The notes under the pieces: model-generated | The model's database searches: none | What the model saw: only the letters and a program-made list of their open reading frames with translations | What the model was told of the DNA's origin: nothing | DNA from: Methanomethylovorans hollandica DSM 15978 | GTDB taxonomy: Archaea; Halobacteriota; Methanosarcinia; Methanosarcinales; Methanosarcinaceae | Length of the DNA: 64,000 nucleotides | NCBI RefSeq assembly: GCF_000328665.1 | Contig: NC_019977.1 | Coordinates: 1,240,001-1,304,000, forward strand | Direction: 5' to 3' | In this document: positions 7,953 through 14,912 of the stretch, one piece after another | Layout: each line of letters begins with the position of its first letter | How positions within the stretch are numbered: the stretch's first letter is position 1 | Position numbers and translations under genes: made by a program

Positions 7953-9857
7953 TTATCCGAATATCTGCTTTTGGAGAACGGGACCAAGTTCCTTGACCGT
8001 GTCCACCATTGCTTTTACAGTTGTGAGGGGTCCTCCTGGTGGTATCTCACAGCCAGATGTCATGATATACTTGGACTGCATGCCGTTCTCCTTGAGTACA
8101 GGAAGCACGCCTTCAAGCAAATTCCGTGTGTCGTCCTTTATCTTCTGAACGCCTGCAGGAGAATTATCCATGAACTGTACTGGGTTGACTTCTCCCATCA
8201 TACAGCAGATGTCACCATATTTGGGAATAAGATCGGCATAGTTCTGCGATCCTTTAGCCCTCAGATTGGGGTAGTATGCGTAACTGAACAACTTTGTCCC
8301 GAATTTTTTGATCTGGGTGTCGTAGTGTACTGCATCAGCACAGCTGTGGATGGTGTAGGGCTGGTCGTATTTTTTGAACAACGGCAGATGCTGGTCATAT
8401 ATGAACTTTCCGTCGAACTTCCAGTAATCCTCCTCGCTCATGATCACGTTGTTGGACCATAGGTTATCGATACATAACGCATTGCAGGCATTTTCCTCAA
8501 AGAACAGCTCAGATACCTGACAGATATAGTCGGTACATTTTTGGACTGCCTCAAGCACTACCTCAGGATGCGTCTTCATGTCCATAAGAACGCGATCAGC
8601 TCCCATAAGCTGGGTAAGGGCAAGCAGAGGGCCTTCATGGAATCCCACAAAAGGTGTGTTCAGTTCCTTGTTGAGCTTCTCAGTGGCCATCTTGGAGGCC
8701 ATCACAAGCTCATAGGAACGAGTGCCTTTCTTGACATCTGGTACTTCGATCTGCTCGTAATCCTTCAGATGGCCTTCCGAAGAAGGAGTGTCGTCCTCAG
8801 GATACTTAATCTTACATCCAAAGTCGGCCGATGTAGCTGAAAGATCTATAAGTCCCACGAACATGTCTGTGTCCAGGTATTTGGATCCCAGATATGCACT
8901 GTCAACGAACGCCTTAGGATTTGTGGCATATTCCTTGTAACTGACGTTGGCAAATTTCCTCAATACACCACAGGCTAAAGGATATACCGGCAAACGATCG
9001 ACCTTCTTGTCTGCCATAGCTGCAAGTGTTCTATCCATATGGGTCATTGCTTCCTTTTTCTTGACACCGACTTTCTCGAAATCTGCAATGATCTGCCTTG
9101 CGGTCTCCAATCCTACGTCTGTCTTCCCCTTTACTTTCTTTTTAGCCAGGATCTCTCTATATTTTACCTTGCCCAGTGATATTTTCTCATCATTCCACCT
9201 TTGTTCTGCAGGGACAAGTTTCTGTACTGCACCTTTTGCCCAGTCAGTGGCTTTCATGGCGTCCAGATGCGTGGAATCTGCACCGATCTCTTTTGCGAAC
9301 TCCGGGGACACTGGTGCCCCACCCACCATAACTATCAGGGAGTCCCTGATGCCTTCTTCCTGCAATATCTCTATTACTTTTTCCATGTTCACCATGGTAG
9401 TAGTCATCAGAGCACTCATGGAAACAAGATCTGCTTTTTTCTCCTTGGCGGTCTGAACGAATTTCTCAATAGGTACATCGTGTCCGAGATCTATCATATC
9501 AAAACCTGATGCAGAGAGCATAGTCTTAACAAGATTCTTCCCAATGTCGTGGACATCTCCCTCAATAGTCCCTATAACTCCCACAGAACGCTTACCAGAG
9601 TCCTCAGATTTCATGTGGGGGGCAAGGATATCCATGCCAGCATACATGGCACCGGATGCAATAAGAAGATTTGGCACAAAGGCCTCGCCTTTTTCATACA
9701 TGTCACTGATTATTGTCATTCCTTTTGCGAGTCCATTCACAATAGCCTCGTAAGGATCTATGCCTTCTTTAAGAACTTTGTTTGCAAGTTCTTCTGCCAA
9801 TTCTTCGTCACCTTCTACTACAGCTTCCGCTAACTGGTTCATTATAGCTACTGTCAT
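7953..9857 (-). CDS. Corrinoid protein fused to a URO-D-type methyltransferase
   Basis: 634 residues. Residues 1-215 are a MtaC/MtbC-like corrinoid module: a helical cap, then GTIEGDVHDIG with H103 as the expected cobalt ligand, then MVGGAPV. Residues ~265-634 are a URO-D fold methyltransferase with zinc-site residues H504-x-C506 (TIHSCAD) and C603 (TSGCEIP). This layout recalls the fused corrinoid/methyl-transfer proteins MtsD, MtsF and MtsH (CmtA) of Methanosarcina, which act on methyl sulfides, but the protein looks longer and the MT domain differs, so the substrate is open. ATG at 9857 follows GGAGGT. A 10-bp inverted repeat sits in the leader and a strong promoter element lies at 9935-9980. 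It heads the methyl-transfer operon. Confidence 0.88.
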   Translation of the reverse strand: MTVAIMNQLAEAVVEGDEELAEELANKVLKEGIDPYEAIVNGLAKGMTIISDMYEKGEAFVPNLLIASGAMYAGMDILAPHMKSEDSGKRSVGVIGTIEGDVHDIGKNLVKTMLSASGFDMIDLGHDVPIEKFVQTAKEKKADLVSMSALMTTTMVNMEKVIEILQEEGIRDSLIVMVGGAPVSPEFAKEIGADSTHLDAMKATDWAKGAVQKLVPAEQRWNDEKISLGKVKYREILAKKKVKGKTDVGLETARQIIADFEKVGVKKKEAMTHMDRTLAAMADKKVDRLPVYPLACGVLRKFANVSYKEYATNPKAFVDSAYLGSKYLDTDMFVGLIDLSATSADFGCKIKYPEDDTPSSEGHLKDYEQIEVPDVKKGTRSYELVMASKMATEKLNKELNTPFVGFHEGPLLALTQLMGADRVLMDMKTHPEVVLEAVQKCTDYICQVSELFFEENACNALCIDNLWSNNVIMSEEDYWKFDGKFIYDQHLPLFKKYDQPYTIHSCADAVHYDTQIKKFGTKLFSYAYYPNLRAKGSQNYADLIPKYGDICCMMGEVNPVQFMDNSPAGVQKIKDDTRNLLEGVLPVLKENGMQSKYIMTSGCEIPPGGPLTTVKAMVDTVKELGPVLQKQIFG

Positions 9858-9881
9858 ACTATACCTCCAAAATCTTCCATC

Positions 9882-9911
9882 TAACAGTGAGGTATATATT
9901 TCTCACTGTTA
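9882..9911. promoter_or_regulatory. Perfect 10-bp inverted repeat in the fusion-gene leader
   Basis: TAACAGTGAG (9882-9891) and CTCACTGTTA (9902-9911) are perfect inverted arms around a 10-nt AT spacer. From the TATA box at about 9935-9943, transcription should begin near 9908, so the repeat covers the start site and first part of the 5' leader. It could be a dimeric operator or an mRNA hairpin. Confidence 0.6.
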
Positions 9912-9934
9912 ACAAAAACAAATTAAGGCACGTG

Positions 9935-9980
9935 AATATATAACATAACCGCTGGTTATTAATTAAAGTAGTTAATATTA
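9935..9980 (-). promoter_or_regulatory. Promoter of the corrinoid fusion gene
   Basis: Minus-strand GTTATGTTATATATT holds the TATA box and is preceded by a TAATATTAA-type half. The 46-bp block matches the ramA promoter at 3068-3113 without gaps. The rest of the gap 9981-10307 is AT-rich and shows only a 7-bp hairpin (TGAATGC/GCATTCA near 10188-10208), possibly in the 3' end of the regulator transcript. Confidence 0.6.
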
Positions 9981-10307
9981 TACATGTCTTGTCTCTTTAG
10001 ATGAGACTTAAATTCAATGAAATGGATCTTTTTTGTAAACACCGTTAACATAGCTAAAAGAATCATATATCATTAATGCCTCAAATAAAATTAATGGCTT
10101 TAATCTGATCAACAGTGAAATGCAGGCATCTGAAAGAGACAAAAAGTATTAATGGAATTATATTTAATCAGCCATGGTTTGTAACTTATGAATGCTAAAA
10201 TCGCATTCAATAGGCAGTAAAGCCAATACTATAAGTTTCAACCAAAAGGTTAATAACTATAATTATCAATAAAAATTCAGAAAGAGGTTCTCACATGTTT
10301 AAAAAAT

Positions 10308-11093
10308 TTACATATATGTCACTTCATGTGACTGCTCCCTGAAATGCTGAAATAGATCCTCTCCCCAAATCAGTGATTTCTCTTCAAAGCTCATCATTAC
10401 ATGATTATGGAACATGCCTGTCTTATAAAATAAAGCAAATGAAAAGAATTTATCTGTTACTACGCTTGATGCGAGGCCTATAGTTTCGTTACAAACAAAA
10501 AGCTCGGTATTTTTTATTCCAAGATAAACCTGCAATTGTTCAAAATACTCGGTTTTAAATCTCTCAAATACAGGTTCAGTTATTATGAGCGAAATTCGTA
10601 CTCCTTTACGAGCAAGGTCAACATATTTGTAGGGATATTCAGGGCTGAAAGAAGAGGATACTTCCATTATAAACTTCGATTCATTAAGTTTGTCAGTAAA
10701 TTTTTTGGGTAACTCATACATACGATTCAGATCTGGTTCAACTAGCTCGCATTCACCCAATTCCTCAATCCTTTCAAGAAGATGCGAAGGAATAGCATTT
10801 ATTTTATGGTTTTCCCAATATTCCTTATTATCAGCAAAGACTCTTAACGTGTTTAAAAGAGGTATCATCTTCTTTACTATAACTTCTCCAAAGCTTGAAA
10901 GTTCGTACAAATCGTTCTCGTAGAAGATAATACCTTGGTCGATAAGTATCTTAATCTGTGTCATCATGGAACTGGAAGTAACATCCAGTATGTCTTTGAT
11001 CTCATCAATACTGAGAGGCTTTTCTATTAAGAGAAGGAGGAGATCTTTTCTTTTGTCGGATAGAAATAGAGTACCTAACAAAGGCAGTTTCAT
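10308..11093 (-). CDS. Msr/FilR1-type transcriptional regulator
   Basis: 261 residues from ATG at 11093, chosen because GGTGAT precedes it; an in-frame upstream codon at 11108 would add five residues. An N-terminal winged helix (about 1-90; SIDEIKDILDVTSSSMMTQIKIL) is followed by a FilR1/DUF1724-like sensor domain (about 130-260; MEVSSSFSPEYPYKYVDLARKGVRISLII). Msr proteins control methanol and methyl-sulfide methyltransferase genes in Methanosarcina. Here the gene lies between a sensor kinase-like gene and the corrinoid fusion gene on the same strand, so it probably controls that operon, perhaps through the 46-bp promoter element. Confidence 0.82.
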   Translation of the reverse strand: MKLPLLGTLFLSDKRKDLLLLLIEKPLSIDEIKDILDVTSSSMMTQIKILIDQGIIFYENDLYELSSFGEVIVKKMIPLLNTLRVFADNKEYWENHKINAIPSHLLERIEELGECELVEPDLNRMYELPKKFTDKLNESKFIMEVSSSFSPEYPYKYVDLARKGVRISLIITEPVFERFKTEYFEQLQVYLGIKNTELFVCNETIGLASSVVTDKFFSFALFYKTGMFHNHVMMSFEEKSLIWGEDLFQHFREQSHEVTYM

Positions 11094-11177
11094 TTTAATC
11101 ACCCACAATTTGACAGTTTAATTGAACTTTATATTATATTTTTAAATCAATGCTCTGTAGTTCTCTAGTTCTTAATC

Positions 11178-13694
11178 TTAACACAAATTATCCTTACAAA
11201 TGGGGAGTTTTATGTGAAAAGTTGTACCCTTTCCCATCTCACTTTCAATCCATATTTGACCCTGATGTGCAAGAATTATGTTCTTAGATATATAAAGGCC
11301 GGATTCAAGACCTTGGTACCTACGACTCATAGAGTCTTCCATCTGATAAAACTTATGGAAAAGATGAGGTATGAGGTCTTTCTGTATACCGGGACCGGTA
11401 TCGGTTATCCTTATGTGCTGATGTTCTTTTTCTTCACTTAGATCTATACTAATTCTACCACCTACAGGAGTGAACATGACGGCGTTATCAATGAGATTAA
11501 TGAACGTCTCTGTCAATTTATCTCTGTCAGCTCTTACAGTAGATAACTCCTTAGGAATATTTGTATCTACAATGATCATCTTTTCATCTATCAGCAATAT
11601 GAGATTCATCAAAGCTTCTGAAATGAGATTATCTATATGAACCGGGAAGAAAGAATATTTAATCTTCCCAGCTTGTTCCAGGCTCATGTAGAGGAGTGAA
11701 TCGACCAGTCGTTTCAGTCTTTCTGAATTTAGCATAACAGAGTCGATAGATTTTGCTTGCTGATCATCTATGACCCGGATGGTTTCATCATCCATAATAC
11801 TACACTCGGTCTGTTCTGCCTCGAATAAATCCATCCTTTCGGCAACAAATTCAGTTTTCATTCTTCTGATTGATCTAAGTCCCTTGTTTGCCTTTGTGAG
11901 CTCTTCTGAGTATTTTTTCAGGGCATCTTCCATCTGTTTTCTCTGTATCAGACTCCACATCCCCTGCATCAACAATATAAGCTGACGCAGATCGGAGTCG
12001 TTGTATTCCTCTTCTTTGTTACCTACACCTACAACGGCAATTATATGATCTCCATCGAAAATTGGAACATTCATGTGTCTTATAAGTTTCACATGATCTT
12101 CCGGGTATCCTTTCTTCATGGTATTGGGTGCGGGATAATCATTTGTTATTATAGGTTTACGCTGTCTTACTGCTTCACCCCAGAGACCGGTAGTTTTTAT
12201 TGGATAGATGAAACGTTTATCTTTGATCCCGCATTCTTTCATGGCACTTTCGGACCAGGAGTGCATTATGAGCTCTGTTTCATCGGCGTTCATAAATGCA
12301 AGATATCCCAGTGTGCTTTCAGTAAGCTTCACGGCTTCTTCTCTTGCAAAGTCCGTGATTTCTTCTAATGACGAACCTACCATTCCATTGAGTTTTACGA
12401 GAGCATCCAGACGCTTTTCTTCAAGTTGACTCTTTCTCTCTGCCTTTTTGCGCTCAGTGATATCCCTAGCAACAGAGAGTACCATTTTCTTTCCATTATA
12501 CACTATGAAACGTGCATTGATTTCCAAGGGTATAATTGTACCATCTTTAATTATTGCTTCTGTTTCATATATGGCTCGACCCTTAGTTTCTATAATTTTT
12601 AGAAGCTCTGGCATACGCTGTAGGTACTTAGAAGTAACTATGTCTACAGGAGAAGTACTTAATATCTCTTCCTTACTGTAACCTAGTGTATCCACGACAA
12701 CTTGGTTCACATAAATCAGTTTTCCATTAAGTTCACTGATGTATAGTTGATCGTTTATGCTATTGAAAATACCTTTCAACTTTTGCTCTGATTCACAAAG
12801 AGCATCTGTTGCTATTTTGTGATTTATTGCGATTGCAGCAAGATTGGCGTTGGCTTTGAGGATTTCAATTTCTTCTTTTGTGGGTATGTGAGGTTCACGG
12901 AAATAGATTTCAAAAGTTCCAAGGACCTCGTTATTTGAACTCATGATTGGTTCACAGCAGCTAGATTTAATGCCCACCTGAGATGCAAATTCTTTCATAT
13001 CCTTCCAGTAAGGATGTTCCATTATATTCTCTACGATAATCCTTTTTCCAGTATATGCGGCTGTTCCACAGGAACTACTACCTTCTTCAATGGGTAAACT
13101 TTCGATAGCTTTTTTATAAAAACCTGGAAGAAGTGGAGATATAGCACGAATGAGATGTTTTCTTTCTTTGTCCAACAACATGACAAAACCGATTGATTCC
13201 GGTATTGCCCGCTCTGACATCTTTACCAGATGTGTGAGTACTTCATCCAGAGATGCACCCGAAGCTAATGACTCAAGAACGCGGTTGCGACAGTTAATGA
13301 TTATCTCTGAGAGTTTCCTATTACTTATATCTAAAATGATGCCTTCATAATATTGAATATTGCTATTTTGATCCCGTCTAATAATCGTTCTTTCATAAAC
13401 CCATCTGATATCCCCTGATTTTGTAAGGACTCTGTATTCATGACTGAAATTAGAATCCCCTTCTTTAATGCATGTGGCAAATCGAATATGTATTTCCTCG
13501 ATATCATCAGGATGGATAATATCCTCATATTTAATCTTGCCAGAAAGGAAATCCTCTGGAGAATATCCAAATTGTCGTACATTCTCAGAAACGAATTCCA
13601 CTGGCCATCCCTGTTCTGCTCTCCAGACAAAAATTGTCATCGGGCTTTCATTAATTAATCTTAAGGTTTCAGCGCTAATATCAAATTGTGCCAT
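11178..13694 (-). CDS. PAS-GAF-PAS-GAF sensor kinase-like protein with degenerate kinase core
   Basis: 838 residues, no membrane segment. Approximate order: PAS (10-130), GAF (135-295), PAS (300-415), GAF (430-590), dimerisation helices (600-690) and a HATPase domain (715-832). The layout and position beside an Msr regulator recall MsmS and RdmS, heme-binding GAF sensors tied to Mts methyltransferases. C488 (SAMKEC) in the second GAF is a candidate heme-attachment Cys. The H-box is missing: where the paralogue at 49042-51690 has NVSHEFKTPL, this protein has unrelated residues (VAERMDLFEAEQ). The N-box (NLIDNA) and G1 (DTGPG) are kept, but G2 is GLESGLYIS instead of GGTGLGLYIS. It may signal without classical His phosphorylation. 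Confidence 0.85.
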   Translation of the reverse strand: MAQFDISAETLRLINESPMTIFVWRAEQGWPVEFVSENVRQFGYSPEDFLSGKIKYEDIIHPDDIEEIHIRFATCIKEGDSNFSHEYRVLTKSGDIRWVYERTIIRRDQNSNIQYYEGIILDISNRKLSEIIINCRNRVLESLASGASLDEVLTHLVKMSERAIPESIGFVMLLDKERKHLIRAISPLLPGFYKKAIESLPIEEGSSSCGTAAYTGKRIIVENIMEHPYWKDMKEFASQVGIKSSCCEPIMSSNNEVLGTFEIYFREPHIPTKEEIEILKANANLAAIAINHKIATDALCESEQKLKGIFNSINDQLYISELNGKLIYVNQVVVDTLGYSKEEILSTSPVDIVTSKYLQRMPELLKIIETKGRAIYETEAIIKDGTIIPLEINARFIVYNGKKMVLSVARDITERKKAERKSQLEEKRLDALVKLNGMVGSSLEEITDFAREEAVKLTESTLGYLAFMNADETELIMHSWSESAMKECGIKDKRFIYPIKTTGLWGEAVRQRKPIITNDYPAPNTMKKGYPEDHVKLIRHMNVPIFDGDHIIAVVGVGNKEEEYNDSDLRQLILLMQGMWSLIQRKQMEDALKKYSEELTKANKGLRSIRRMKTEFVAERMDLFEAEQTECSIMDDETIRVIDDQQAKSIDSVMLNSERLKRLVDSLLYMSLEQAGKIKYSFFPVHIDNLISEALMNLILLIDEKMIIVDTNIPKELSTVRADRDKLTETFINLIDNAVMFTPVGGRISIDLSEEKEHQHIRITDTGPGIQKDLIPHLFHKFYQMEDSMSRRYQGLESGLYISKNIILAHQGQIWIESEMGKGTTFHIKLPICKDNLC

Positions 13695-13952
13695 GCATCC
13701 TCATATCAGTAGAATATTAAGGGTTCCTTGGAATTAGTATTCAATGTAGCAATTTTTAATACGATTCTCCCTGAACTGTATTATTTCGTCTAACAATATA
13801 GAAACAAGGAATTAATACATTTTGTCCATTAAGTATATTAGATTTATCGATGCGTCCAAATATGTAATTTTGGAAGGCAGCATATCTATTTTGTAGTAAA
13901 ATGTGATAGTCATATATTTTCACTCATTTAAAAACTTCTTTCATACCTTTTT
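13695..13952. other. Intergenic AT-rich stretch
   Basis: This lies upstream of the kinase-like gene and presumably holds its promoter. I see no convincing ORF, RNA gene or strong repeat. Confidence 0.4.
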
Positions 13953-14137
13953 TCAGGATAACATGAAGCATGCAATATCTAATAGTCCTTTGAAAACAAG
14001 ATTCAGTCTTTCATATCTGCTTGCCAGTTTTCTAAATCACATCTTCAAGTATGCAAAGAATCTTGCTATAGTCCCTGTAATGATATGTTTCTTCATCAAA
14101 CCGAGTAGGATATCCTCTTTTCCTTCTTCTATTGTTT
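13953..14137 (-). pseudogene. Transposase C-terminal fossil, copy 1
   Basis: A minus-strand frame reads EEGKEDILLGLMKKHIITGTIARFFAYLKM, then TGA, then FRKLASRYERLNLVFKGLLDIACFMLS and a stop. The RFFA-LK-FRKLA-RYE pattern is typical of the C-terminal end of DDE transposases of IS5-like type. It is broken by an internal stop and lacks the rest of the gene. A second, more decayed copy in the same orientation lies at 18062-18229. Confidence 0.6.
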
Positions 14138-14284
14138 CCTCGCATTGTTTTTCTTTATTCTGCCTTCCTCTTCTGCCCGTAACTCAAGTTCCTGATAAGT
14201 TTCCTTAAATGCAGCTACTATTATGGATGAAGTTGATTCACAACTAAAATCACAGCTAAAGTATTTCTGCTCCTAGTCAGTAGT

Positions 14285-14494
14285 GAAGCAAGTAAAGCAG
14301 AAATTGCTTCTGGACTGCGTTACAAGATCGTATCCGGTGAACTCCACAAATAGATTTAAAACCTTCTGGAACTCGGTTATATCGAAATGACTATCCATGA
14401 CAAAACAAACGGCAGCAAGCAAAAATATTGTTTGACGGCTAAAGGCTGTGCATTCTTAACTGAAGCAGCAGTGCATCTATTTATTGTGCTGTAA
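14285..14494 (+). pseudogene. Fossil of an AlbA_2/Schlafen-type protein C-terminus
   Basis: The plus-strand frame reads EASKAEIASGLRYKIVSGELHK, stop, I, stop, NLLELGYIEMTIHDKTNGSKQKYCLTAKGCAFL and so on. This is the C-terminal winged-helix signature (LLE-G-IEMTIPDKP-S-KQ-Y-LT-KG) of AlbA_2 domain ATP-binding or DNA-binding regulators. Two in-frame stops and no N-terminal domain show that it is dead. Confidence 0.5.
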
Positions 14495-14666
14495 AATATG
14501 ATTGTTCTGTACCTTAGTAGAATATTGCGAACAACCAGGAAGCTACATGGCCATAAATTTATATGACATTTTAGATACACTACCTTTTATACCTACGATG
14601 TTCTAAAAAAGGATGATTATTACTGCAATATAGAGGGAATCTCAGAGGACCCTAATAAGTATTGTT

Positions 14667-14912
14667 GGATCTCCACAACATTGAGTGGGTAAATTAATAT
14701 GGTTCTCTTCAACATCGTGTGGGTAATTTTAGCACCAATACATCACCAATCCCTCATAAATAACAATTCACTGTATACTAAGTATCTGCTGAAATTAGGA
14801 ATCCACATCATGTGACATAGTTGTCAAGGCAGCCAAAATATGGTCAGTTAATCAGAGTATTCTTTTATTCCAAGTACCTTACAAATTTACCCACTCAACT
14901 TTGTGGAGATCC
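14667..14912. mobile_element. MITE-like element, about 246 bp
   Basis: The ends are near-perfect 29-bp inverted repeats: GGATCTCCACAACATTGAGT... (14667-14695) and its near-complement ...AACTTTGTGGAGATCC (14884-14912). A degenerate extra copy of the left end follows at 14703-14730. There is no coding capacity inside. A third full copy of the terminal sequence occurs at 20349-20375. It is probably a non-autonomous derivative of an IS that is absent from this window. Confidence 0.6.
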
